Below are positions 1 through 5,136 of a stretch of DNA of 5,136 nucleotides, one piece after another. A program made the translations under genes and the position numbers. This stretch comes from Desulfurococcales archaeon (GTDB lineage: Archaea > Thermoproteota > Thermoprotei_A > Sulfolobales > Ignicoccaceae). The DNA lies in assembly GCA_015521275.1 (NCBI GenBank), contig WAOJ01000107.1:1-5136 (forward strand), read 5' to 3'. Below the pieces are notes generated by a model that saw nothing but the letters and a program-made list of their open reading frames with translations, was not told the DNA's origin and made no database searches. Numbering within the stretch: the first letter of the stretch is position 1; every line of letters begins with the position of its first letter.

Positions 1-422
1 TAGCTTGGAGGCATAGGTATTCCGGCTTCCCTCATTGTCTTCGAGAAGAGTGTCTTGTCGGTTGCCTTCTCTATACCCTCTATCGGTGTACCGAGTACCT
101 TGATACCGTACTTGTCTAGAACCCCTTTCTTCCATAGCTTGACGCCTAAGGTTAGGGCCGTTTGACCGCCGAATCCAAACATTATCCCGTCGGGCCTTTC
201 CTTTTCTATTATCTTTTCCACAACGTCTACGCGAAGGGGAGCGAAGTAAAGCTTGTCCGCCAGTTCCTTCGTGGTTTGAACTGTAGCGACGTTGGGGTTG
301 ATCAAGACGCTCTCTATGTCGTCCTCCCTCAATGCCTTCAACGCTTGGCTAGTACTGTAGTCGAACTCTGCTGCCTCACCTATCTTTATGCCACCGGAGC
401 CTATTACCATCACTTTCTTCAT
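1..422 (-). CDS. carB: Carbamoyl-phosphate synthase large subunit, N-terminal part (cut by window edge)
   Basis: The large subunit makes carbamoyl phosphate from bicarbonate, two ATP and ammonia passed from the small subunit, for arginine and pyrimidine synthesis in the cytoplasm. The window holds the first 140 codons of a protein that is usually about 1,050 residues. The start is ATG at 422-420. Residues 8-24 ([17 protein letters not shown]) match the pre-ATP-grasp signature of CarB, residues 42-46 read NPNVA, 72-77 read IEKERPD-like sequence, and GGQTAL lies at 85-90. The ATP-grasp domain begins near the cut end. The ATG overlaps the carA stop (ATGA), and a strong GGTGAT ribosome binding site lies 3 nt upstream, so carA and carB are translationally coupled. 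Small departures from the usual signature are visible (GGI for GPI, DYST for DYSG). The identification is secure; whether the rest of the gene is intact cannot be seen. Confidence 0.95.
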   Translation of the reverse strand, partial: MKKVMVIGSGGIKIGEAAEFDYSTSQALKALREDDIESVLINPNVATVQTTKELADKLYFAPLRVDVVEKIIEKERPDGIMFGFGGQTALTLGVKLWKKGVLDKYGIKVLGTPIEGIEKATDKTLFSKTMREAGIPMPPS

Positions 423-1534
423 GCTATCACCTTAGCGAATTGGTCGAATATCCACTTGGTATCGTTGGGGCCCGGAGAGGACTCCGGGTGGAACTGGGTG
501 CTGAAAACGGGTGGGTCTTTGGCCCTAACGCCTTCCAGAGTCCCATCGTCAGGGTTAATGAACCATGGTTCCAAGATCTCCCTGTTTATCGTGTCTATGT
601 CGACCGCGAAGCCGTGGTTCTCACTAACTATATAGCACTTCTCGCCACCAATCTCCTTGACTGGTTTGTTCACACCTCTATGACCATACTTCATTTTGTA
701 TACCTTCGCACCCAAGGTCATGTTAAGCATTTGGTGGCCTAAGCAAATGGCTAAGATTGGTAATTTGTACTCCAGGGCTGACATTATGAATTGGTCTACG
801 TTATGCCTATTCATTACCACCTCCGGGTTCCCGGGACCGTTAGCCAATACCACGCCCTTAGCCTCACTCAAGTACCTATCAGCCTTCGTACCGCAAGGCA
901 CCCTTATTACCTTGAAACCCCTAGCCACGAGTTCTCGAACGATGCCGTACTTGACACCACAATCTAGAAGCACTACTTCCGGGCCTTCGCCGTGCTCCAA
1001 AGCTTGTTTTGGTTTAACCTCAGAGACGTAGTCTACTTCGTCATACCTAGGACTCTTCCTCAGAATCTCGATTGCCTCGTCTAAGTCTTCGCCATTGTAG
1101 ACTATCCCCATTTTCACTCCTTCTTCCCTTATCTTCTTGACCAACATCCTTGTATCTATTCCATAAATGCCCGGAACGTTTTCTTCCTTTAACCACTGAT
1201 CTAAGTCCTTAACTGAAGCCCAGTGATTGGGCCTAGTTAGCCTAGCAATTACAAAAGCTTCAACCTTTATCCCGTCGGATTCGTAATGCAAGGGCAAACC
1301 GGACTTGGGATCCCTTATGTTGGGATCTGGAACGCCGTAGTTGCCTACCATGGGATGCGTCATCACTAATATCTGGCCCTTGTATGAAGGATCTGTCAAA
1401 GCTTCGGGATAACCATACATGGTAGTAGTAAAGACCACCTCTCCCACGGCGTGGGTTTTAGCCCCAAATGAACATCCCTCAAGGATAGTACCGTCCTCCA
1501 ATATCAAGTAAGCTCGATCGCTCCTGCACTTCAA
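419..1534 (-). CDS. carA: Carbamoyl-phosphate synthase small subunit (glutamine amidotransferase)
   Basis: This subunit hydrolyses glutamine and channels ammonia to CarB. The 371-residue product is close to the family's usual length of about 380. Residues 1-150 form the CarA N-terminal domain (LEDGT at 12-16, GEVVFTT at 31-37, [10 protein letters not shown] at 46-55). The class I glutamine amidotransferase domain spans about 187-370: oxyanion-loop region NGPGNP at 232-237, nucleophile Cys264 in CLGH, and catalytic His349 and Glu351 in FHPESSPGP. All triad residues are present, so it should be active. The start is a TTG at 1534, about 37 nt from the centre of a TATA box at 1567-1575. It places LEDGT where homologues have it, but the ribosome binding site is weak (GCGGGT), and a downstream TTG at 1507 cannot be excluded. 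The stop overlaps the carB start. Confidence 0.95.
   Translation of the reverse strand: MKCRSDRAYLILEDGTILEGCSFGAKTHAVGEVVFTTTMYGYPEALTDPSYKGQILVMTHPMVGNYGVPDPNIRDPKSGLPLHYESDGIKVEAFVIARLTRPNHWASVKDLDQWLKEENVPGIYGIDTRMLVKKIREEGVKMGIVYNGEDLDEAIEILRKSPRYDEVDYVSEVKPKQALEHGEGPEVVLLDCGVKYGIVRELVARGFKVIRVPCGTKADRYLSEAKGVVLANGPGNPEVVMNRHNVDQFIMSALEYKLPILAICLGHQMLNMTLGAKVYKMKYGHRGVNKPVKEIGGEKCYIVSENHGFAVDIDTINREILEPWFINPDDGTLEGVRAKDPPVFSTQFHPESSPGPNDTKWIFDQFAKVIA
426..431 (-). promoter_or_regulatory. Ribosome binding site for carB inside the end of carA
   Basis: On the minus strand this reads GGTGAT, an exact match to the core complement of the archaeal 16S rRNA 3' end (GGAGGTGATC). It sits 3 nt before the carB ATG and inside the last codons of carA. 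It confirms the carB start and implies coupled translation of the two subunits, which form a fixed complex. Confidence 0.8.
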
Positions 1535-1566
1535 TAAGACCCGCGCTTCAAGGAGCCTTTGGGGGA

Positions 1567-1575
1567 TTTATATAA
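1567..1575 (-). promoter_or_regulatory. TATA box of the carAB promoter
   Basis: On the minus strand this reads TTATATAAA, close to the archaeal TATA consensus. With the usual spacing of about 26 nt from its centre, transcription would start near 1545, giving a leader of about 10 nt before the carA TTG. No binding site for a regulator could be recognised around it. Confidence 0.65.
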
Positions 1576-1635
1576 CTGACTTAAGGTTCTCAAAAACTAA
1601 AAGCTGTGGAATCCTCAGCCCACTTACAACGATAA

Positions 1636-1643
1636 TATAAATA
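1636..1643 (+). promoter_or_regulatory. TATA box of the thiolase promoter
   Basis: The sequence TATAAATA lies in an AT-rich stretch (1631-1650) of the divergent carA/thiolase intergenic region. Its centre is about 26 nt before 1665, so transcription should begin close to the tandem GTG codons at 1665 and 1668. That leaves either a leaderless mRNA starting at 1665 or a leader of about 12 nt for the GTG at 1677. It lies some 60 bp from the carA TATA box on the opposite strand, so the two promoters need not interfere. Confidence 0.65.
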
Positions 1644-1666
1644 TCTTATCTGATACGTGGTCCCGT

Positions 1667-1670
1667 GGTG
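1667..1670 (+). promoter_or_regulatory. Probable ribosome binding site deciding the thiolase start
   Basis: GGTG followed by 6 nt and then GTG at 1677. The same GGTG-type element precedes lysW, carB and the ligase gene in this window. It favours GTG 1677 over the in-frame GTGs at 1665 and 1668, which have no such element upstream. Confidence 0.5.
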
Positions 1671-1676
1671 GGTAGA

Positions 1677-2867
1677 GTGAAAGACGTTTACGTAATATCT
1701 GCCGTCAGGACGCCAATAGGCAAGTTCCTTGGCTCGTTCTCCAACGTCCCAGCCCCGGAGCTGGGAGCTATAGCTGCGAAAGAGGCTATAAAGAGGGCCG
1801 GCATAGAGCCAAAGGACATTGACTATTACTCCTTCGGAAATGTAATAGGCGCTGCAGTAGGTCAAAACCCAGCTAGGAGGGTTGCCTTACTTGCTGGCAT
1901 ACCTTACGAGGTAGACGGCTTCACCGTTAACATGGTATGCTCATCCGGTATGATGAGCATAATAGACGCAATAAGGACTTTCAAGGCCGGAGACGCTAAG
2001 ATAGCCCTAGTGGGCGGGACAGAAAACATGACCAGAGCCCCGCTGTGTTTGCCTCAAGAGGCGAGGACCGGGATAAAGCACCTAATAGGGAGGGAGGCTA
2101 AGCTAATAGACACGATGGTCCTAGACGGCCTTACCGACGCATGGAACTGGAAATTAATGGGAGAGGAGGCCGATATGACTGCAAAGAAGTACGGCGCTAA
2201 GAGGGAGGAACTGGACATGATAGCTTACGAGAGCCACATGAGGGCTGCGAAGGCTACCGACGAAGGCATTTTCGCAAAAGAAATAGTACCGGTAGAGGTC
2301 AAGACTAGGAAAGGTACTGTAATCGTTGATAAGGATGAAGGCATAAGGAGGGATACGTCGCCCGAAAAGCTAGCCAAGCTTCCACCGGCCTTCACCCCCG
2401 ACGGCGTCCACACGGCTGGAAACAGCTCCCAGTTGAGCGATGGAGCCGCTGCCTTAATCCTAGCCCCCGAAAACGTTGTTGAAGAATATGGTTTGAAACC
2501 AATAGCAAGGATAATTGCCTACGACATAGTTGGCCTTAAGCCAGAGGACTTCGTGGAGGCTCCCGTCCCGTCTATCAAAAGGGTGTCCGAAAAGGCCGGA
2601 GTTAAGCCCGATGACTGGGACTTGTATGAGGTCAATGAAGCCTTCGCCATAAGCTTGTGGTTACCTCATCATTTGCTGGGAATACCCTACGAGAGGATGA
2701 ACGTACACGGAGGCGCAATAGCCATAGGCCACCCGCTGGGCGCCTCGGGGGCTAGGATAGTTGTAACCTTGATCAACGCTCTCAAGACTCACAACAAGAG
2801 CAGAGGTGTAGCAACCCTCTGCCACGGAACGGGTGGAGGAACCGCTATAGCTTTGGAAGTTTTTTGA
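1677..2867 (+). CDS. Acetyl-CoA C-acetyltransferase (acetoacetyl-CoA thiolase, AtoB-like)
   Basis: A cytosolic thiolase catalysing the reversible condensation of two acetyl-CoA to acetoacetyl-CoA. From GTG 1677 the product is 396 residues, and the acyl-accepting Cys falls at position 88 (MVCSSG), the same number as in E. coli AtoB. NEAF is at 320-323, catalytic His352 lies in GGAIAIGHPLGASG, and the proton-donating Cys382 lies in LCHGTGGG. The N-terminal SAVRTPIGKF motif is complete. All catalytic residues are present. The longer frame from GTG 1665 adds four residues and would be leaderless. No DUF35 OB-fold partner or HMG-CoA synthase gene lies beside it, unlike the SCPx-type thiolases common in archaea, and the sequence is of the classical biosynthetic type. 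In an autotrophic crenarchaeon it could perform the final acetoacetyl-CoA cleavage of the dicarboxylate/4-hydroxybutyrate cycle, which is an inference. A role in the mevalonate pathway or beta-oxidation is the alternative. Confidence 0.92.
   Translation: MKDVYVISAVRTPIGKFLGSFSNVPAPELGAIAAKEAIKRAGIEPKDIDYYSFGNVIGAAVGQNPARRVALLAGIPYEVDGFTVNMVCSSGMMSIIDAIRTFKAGDAKIALVGGTENMTRAPLCLPQEARTGIKHLIGREAKLIDTMVLDGLTDAWNWKLMGEEADMTAKKYGAKREELDMIAYESHMRAAKATDEGIFAKEIVPVEVKTRKGTVIVDKDEGIRRDTSPEKLAKLPPAFTPDGVHTAGNSSQLSDGAAALILAPENVVEEYGLKPIARIIAYDIVGLKPEDFVEAPVPSIKRVSEKAGVKPDDWDLYEVNEAFAISLWLPHHLLGIPYERMNVHGGAIAIGHPLGASGARIVVTLINALKTHNKSRGVATLCHGTGGGTAIALEVF
2860..2865 (+). terminator. Possible T-run terminator at the thiolase stop
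   Basis: Six consecutive T residues cover the last codons and the first base of the TGA stop of the thiolase gene. Archaeal RNA polymerase can terminate at U-tracts without a hairpin. The run is short and partly dictated by coding (Val-Phe-stop), so this is a weak call. Confidence 0.25.
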
Positions 2868-2872
2868 AGAGT

Positions 2873-2901
2873 CCTTAGCCACCTATTTAAGGTGATTAAG
2901 G
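2873..2901 (+). repeat. Near-perfect palindrome upstream of the lysW promoter
   Basis: The arms are CCTTAGCCACCT (2873-2884) and AGGTGATTAAGG (2890-2901) around a 5-nt centre ATTTA. Ten of 12 positions are Watson-Crick complementary; 2878/2896 would be a G-U wobble in RNA, and 2879/2895 is a C/A mismatch. It begins 5 nt after the thiolase stop and ends 24 bp before the lysW TATA box. It could be a 3'-end hairpin of the thiolase mRNA or a dyad operator for a dimeric regulator. In Sulfolobus the Lrp-like regulator LysM binds just upstream of the lysW core promoter, which makes the second reading attractive but unproven. Confidence 0.55.
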
Positions 2902-2925
2902 AGTATTTGCTAAACATCGAAAACC

Positions 2926-2933
2926 TTTAAAAA
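2926..2933 (+). promoter_or_regulatory. TATA box of the lysW-ligase operon
   Basis: TTTAAAAA preceded by a purine-rich stretch (GAAAA at 2919-2923) that could act as the TFB-recognition element. Its centre is about 34 nt before the lysW ATG, so transcription would begin near 2955 and leave a very short leader containing GGTG (2955-2958). A second TATA-like string, TATTTAAG (2884-2891), lies inside the palindrome and would give a longer leader; I consider it less likely. Confidence 0.5.
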
Positions 2934-2963
2934 TAACAAAGAGGGGCTAATGGCGGTGGTTGC

Positions 2964-3134
2964 ATGAAGGCGAAGTGTCCAGTGTGTGGTGCTGAAATAG
3001 AACTACCCGACGACGTAATGGACGGCGAAATAATTGAATGTCCGGCGTGCGGAGCCCAGCTAGAAGTCAAGAAAGCCGACGACAAGGTAGAGCTGAAAGT
3101 AGCCGAAGAAGTGGGTGAGGACTGGGGAGAGTAA
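2964..3134 (+). CDS. lysW: LysW amino-group carrier protein
   Basis: LysW carries biosynthetic intermediates of lysine and arginine: its C-terminal Glu side chain is joined to the alpha-amino group of aminoadipate or glutamate, shielding it while later enzymes act. The 56-residue product has two zinc-binding pairs, Cys5-x2-Cys8 and Cys26-x2-Cys29, and ends in the conserved EDWGE tail with the attachment residue Glu56. It is very acidic (16 Asp/Glu against 6 Lys, no Arg), as expected for a carrier that docks on basic enzyme surfaces. Thermus LysW is of nearly the same size. The start is the only ATG in frame, preceded by GGTG with 5 nt spacing. The ligase gene follows 16 nt downstream. The later enzymes (kinase LysZ, reductase LysY, aminotransferase LysJ, hydrolase LysK) are not in the window. 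Confidence 0.95.
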   Translation: MKAKCPVCGAEIELPDDVMDGEIIECPACGAQLEVKKADDKVELKVAEEVGEDWGE

Positions 3135-3140
3135 AGGGAA

Positions 3141-3147
3141 GGAGGTG
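3141..3147 (+). promoter_or_regulatory. Ribosome binding site for the LysW ligase gene
   Basis: GGAGGTG, the strongest match to the 16S complement in the window, ends 3 nt before the GTG at 3151. It supports 3151 as the start over the GTGs at 3115 (inside lysW) and 3145 (inside this site). Confidence 0.6.
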
Positions 3148-3150
3148 GAG

Positions 3151-4008
3151 GTGAGGTGGTTCCACCCCGTTGTTAAGCTCTATTATGATATGCCTCGTAT
3201 AGAAGAGAAGCTAATGATAAAAGCGTTAGAGGATGCTGGCTTCAAGGTAGAGCCGATAAACGTCACTAAAACGCCACTACCCCTCAACGGTTTAGAGGAA
3301 CACGTGGCCCTAGTGAGAGCTGTAAGCATGTTCCGCTCCACCTACACGGCAGCCGTGCTCGAGGCAAACGGTATAAAGCCAATCAATACCTCCTTTACCA
3401 TAATGTTCTCCGGAGATAAGGTGCTAACGTATTCCGTCCTAGCAGCAAACGGAATACCGATCCCTAAGACTATAATCACGCTAAACGGCGAGTCTACCGA
3501 GAAGGCTTATGCGGAAATGGGGTTCCCACTGGTGGACAAGCCACCGTTGGGAAGTTGGGGAAGGCTCGTCACTCTCGTGAGGGACTGGCACGAGGCAAAG
3601 ATAGTAATAGAACACCGGAGCATGTTCAACACGCCGCAGATGAAGGTCCACATAGTGCAAGAGTACGTCAAACTCCCGGAGAACAGAGACATCAGATGCT
3701 TCGTGGTTGGTGACCAATGTTTGGGCTGTATTTATAGGAAACCAAGCGAAGGGGAATGGAGATCAAACGTAGCTCTGGGAGGTAAAGTTGAAGCGTTAAA
3801 AGATTGTGAGGAGGAGTGCGAGCTGGCCACGAAAGCGGCAAGAGCATTAAAGGGAGAGGTAATCTCAATAGACATATTCGAATCCGAAAGGGGTCTCATA
3901 GTAAACGAGGTCAACGGAGTACCGGAGTTTAAGGGATTCATGAGGGCTACGGGCATAAACGTCGCAGAGAGAATAGCAGAATACGTGAAGGTTAGGTCTA
4001 GGAAGTGA
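3151..4008 (+). CDS. argX: ATP-grasp LysW ligase with ArgX signature (glutamate-LysW ligase; LysX family)
   Basis: This RimK-type ATP-grasp enzyme joins the alpha-amino group of its amino acid to the C-terminal Glu of LysW, using ATP. From GTG 3151 the product is 285 residues, about the family's usual 280. Visible signatures are the N-terminal strand and DMPRIEEKLM (13-22), GDKVLTYS (88-95), ATP-binding Lys130 with GSWG at 134-137, QEYV (170-173), DIRCFVVG (180-187), and metal ligands Asp241, Glu253 and Asn255. EFKGF ends at Gly262-Phe263. A GF pair here is the signature reported for glutamate-specific ArgX; aminoadipate-specific LysX has Asn-Thr/Ser. I therefore call ArgX, the entry to arginine synthesis. 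Some archaeal homologues are bifunctional, so a role in lysine synthesis is not excluded. It follows lysW by 16 nt, and its stop overlaps the convergent HIT gene. Confidence 0.88.
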   Translation: MRWFHPVVKLYYDMPRIEEKLMIKALEDAGFKVEPINVTKTPLPLNGLEEHVALVRAVSMFRSTYTAAVLEANGIKPINTSFTIMFSGDKVLTYSVLAANGIPIPKTIITLNGESTEKAYAEMGFPLVDKPPLGSWGRLVTLVRDWHEAKIVIEHRSMFNTPQMKVHIVQEYVKLPENRDIRCFVVGDQCLGCIYRKPSEGEWRSNVALGGKVEALKDCEEECELATKAARALKGEVISIDIFESERGLIVNEVNGVPEFKGFMRATGINVAERIAEYVKVRSRK

Positions 4009-4489
4009 GGCGCTCGAAACCTCTCTTCAACCTCTTCCACGTATCGTTGAGTGCCTCGGGAAGCACCTTTACTCCGGCAGTAACCGTCATGAAGTTCGCG
4101 TCCCCCGCCCACCTGGGGACGACGTGAACGTGCACGTGGCCGGGTATTCCAGCCCCGGCAGCTCTGCCTATGTTCCAGCCCACGTTAAAGCCCTCGGGCT
4201 TGTACTCCTCCCTAAGGACCTTGAGGGTCTTGCGTAGTAACTTCATGGTTTCAAACAGTTCCTCGTCGCTCATTTCCTCAATCGTAGAAACATGCCTATA
4301 GGGCACTATCATGACATGGCCGGAGTTATAGGGGAAAGCGTTGAGCACGATATAGTTATACTTACCTCTGTAGACTATTAAGGCTTCCTCGTCGTCTTTC
4401 TTGGGAAGTTCACAGAATATGCACTTTCCGCTCTTCTCAAGAGTTGACTTGATATATTGCATCCTCCAAGGTGTCCAGAGTATTTCCAT
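3998..4489 (-). CDS. HIT family protein, Ap4A phosphorylase/hydrolase-like
   Basis: Histidine-triad proteins transfer or hydrolyse nucleotidyl groups at the alpha phosphate; close relatives such as mycobacterial Rv2613c act on diadenosine tetraphosphate. The 163-residue product has ILWTPWRMQYI at its N terminus (3-13), a zinc-binding Cys23-x2-Cys26 (CIFC), NAFPYNSGHVM near 50-60, AGAGIPGHVHVHVVPRW at 111-127 with triad His118, His120 and His122, then GDANFM (129-134) and VLPE. These are the landmarks of the class with the conserved RWxGDxNF segment. I chose ATG 4489 because homologues start just before the LWxPWR motif and GGGGAAGG lies directly upstream; a TTG at 4519 would add ten residues without family support. 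It lies 35 nt downstream of the signal peptidase gene on the same strand and is probably co-transcribed with it. Its exact substrate cannot be read from the sequence. Confidence 0.9.
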   Translation of the reverse strand: MEILWTPWRMQYIKSTLEKSGKCIFCELPKKDDEEALIVYRGKYNYIVLNAFPYNSGHVMIVPYRHVSTIEEMSDEELFETMKLLRKTLKVLREEYKPEGFNVGWNIGRAAGAGIPGHVHVHVVPRWAGDANFMTVTAGVKVLPEALNDTWKRLKRGFERLTS

Positions 4490-4524
4490 GTCCTTCCCCT
4501 GAAGGAGGCACCGGCCCAAGGATA

Positions 4525-5136
4525 CTAAAGTGCTAGCAAGAAACGGAAAGGTATGTCCCCTATTGCTAGGGCGAGTACGAATCCTAAGAACATGAAGACA
4601 ATGAAGGGTATGCCGTATGTAACGAATATGAGCTCGTCTTCTTTGACTAATCCCTTCTCTATCATCTCCCTCAGCGCTCTCTGGTGGTCCTCATACTCTT
4701 CCTCGACGTTGAAGTGAGGCCTGAGGGTTTTCTTAACCCCATCGCCCTCCTCTTCAAACACCTCTAAGGGATACCAGAACTTCTTAGACAAGTATTCTTT
4801 AATCGTCATAACGCTAGCTGTAGCAGCTAGCCTTAACTTCCTTAAACCCTTTATCCCGAATTCTTCGGCATGTTCGTTAAACCTCCTACTGCTCAAGTTT
4901 TTCACTATCTTTATAGGAATAGAAAGAGCTACTAGCAAGCTCGCGTAAAGGAGGGTTAAAAGGGGTATCGGCAATATGGAGCGCAAGCCAAAGGCTATGG
5001 GATACCAAGGCATGTCAACCGTTAAGAACGCGTAAGCCAGCATGTCCGCGCCGCCGAACAAACCCTTCTTGAAGAGGTAAATGATGAAAGGTAACGGAAC
5101 TAAGGCCATGATTAGTTCAAGTATACAGAATAAGGC
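4525..5136 (-). CDS. Archaeal prepilin/pre-archaellin peptidase (A24 family, PibD/FlaK-like), C-terminal part
   Basis: Membrane aspartic peptidases of this family cut class III signal peptides from archaellins, pilins and related surface-fibre subunits at the inner face of the membrane. The frame is open to the right edge, giving 203 residues without the true start; the ATG at 5109 is internal to a membrane helix and is not the start. The second catalytic motif, GGAD, is at residues 28-31 of the visible part (Asp codon at 5044-5046); the first catalytic Asp would lie beyond the edge. Hydrophobic segments occur at about 2-22, 45-74 and 175-197. Between them is a charged, presumably cytoplasmic segment containing WYPLEVFEE, and the C terminus has GIPFIVFMFLGF and GD, typical of the archaeal type II C-terminal domain. 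It is upstream of the HIT gene on the same strand. Whether it serves archaella or pili is unknown here. Confidence 0.85.
   Translation of the reverse strand, partial: ALFCILELIMALVPLPFIIYLFKKGLFGGADMLAYAFLTVDMPWYPIAFGLRSILPIPLLTLLYASLLVALSIPIKIVKNLSSRRFNEHAEEFGIKGLRKLRLAATASVMTIKEYLSKKFWYPLEVFEEEGDGVKKTLRPHFNVEEEYEDHQRALREMIEKGLVKEDELIFVTYGIPFIVFMFLGFVLALAIGDIPFRFLLAL

Noticed and set aside
162..635. Plus-strand open frame of 157 codons across the carB/carA junction
   Set aside because: It runs antisense to two well-recognised genes, has no recognisable domain and no promoter or ribosome binding site; it is a shadow frame.
1947..1953. ATGATGA resembling a C box of a C/D guide RNA
   Set aside because: It encodes Gly-Met-Met in the conserved thiolase active-site region, and no convincing D box or terminal stem accompanies it.
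2950..2967. Five-codon mini-ORF (ATG to TGA) overlapping the lysW start by ATGA
   Set aside because: It could be a leader peptide, but the predicted transcription start near 2955 lies inside or after it, and it contains no Arg or Lys codons that would suit attenuation.
3115..3150. GTG start at 3115 for the LysW ligase, overlapping lysW
   Set aside because: It would add twelve charged residues ahead of the family's first strand and has no ribosome binding site, whereas GTG 3151 follows GGAGGTG.
3732..4112. Minus-strand open frame of 126 codons antisense to the LysW ligase gene
   Set aside because: It lies opposite conserved ATP-grasp coding sequence and overlaps the HIT gene in another frame; its composition is unlike a real protein.
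4490..4519. TTG start at 4519 extending the HIT protein by ten residues
   Set aside because: The extra residues do not fit the family, whose members begin just before the LWxPWR motif, and the ATG at 4489 has a purine-rich site directly upstream.
1..5136. CRISPR arrays, tRNA or rRNA genes, insertion sequences or defence systems
   Set aside because: Nearly all of the window is occupied by recognisable housekeeping genes; no direct repeats, transposase, tRNA-like fold or mobile-element ends were seen.

Overview
The window looks like chromosomal DNA from a hyperthermophilic crenarchaeon. The coding regions are rich in AGG/AGA and ATA codons, GTG and TTG starts are used, and the intergenic regions carry archaeal TATA boxes and GGTG-type ribosome binding sites. 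The combination of a LysW carrier-protein pathway, an AtoB-like thiolase and an archaeal class III (prepilin/archaellin) signal peptidase would suit an autotrophic Desulfurococcales member such as Ignicoccus. That genus guess is an inference from gene content and general protein character, not from any search.

Layout. On the minus strand, 1-1534 holds carA followed by the start of carB (cut by the left edge), joined by an ATGA stop/start overlap; together they encode carbamoyl-phosphate synthase. A divergent intergenic region (1535-1676) carries one TATA box for carA and one for a plus-strand acetoacetyl-CoA thiolase gene (1677-2867). A 96-bp gap follows with a T-run, a near-perfect palindrome and a TATA box. 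Next come lysW (2964-3134, too short for routine ORF calling) and an ATP-grasp LysW ligase (3151-4008), closely spaced and presumably co-transcribed. Converging on them from the right are two minus-strand genes: a histidine-triad (HIT) nucleotide-binding protein (3998-4489), whose stop overlaps the ligase stop, and upstream of it the C-terminal part of an archaeal A24 aspartic peptidase that processes class III signal peptides (4525 to the right edge). No gene-free stretch exceeds about 150 bp.

How they work together. LysW is an acidic zinc-containing carrier whose C-terminal Glu receives an amino acid. The ligase next to it carries the Gly-Phe signature described for the glutamate-specific ArgX rather than the Asn-Thr/Ser signature of the aminoadipate-specific LysX, so the pair most likely starts arginine (ornithine) synthesis. 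carAB, about 1.4 kb away, supplies the carbamoyl phosphate that turns ornithine into citrulline and also feeds pyrimidine synthesis. The thiolase between them may interconvert acetoacetyl-CoA and acetyl-CoA, for example as the last step of the dicarboxylate/4-hydroxybutyrate CO2-fixation cycle or in isoprenoid lipid synthesis. I did not find a clearly new biological system. The most informative points are the ArgX signature, the palindrome upstream of the lysW promoter and the uniform promoter-to-start geometry of three genes.
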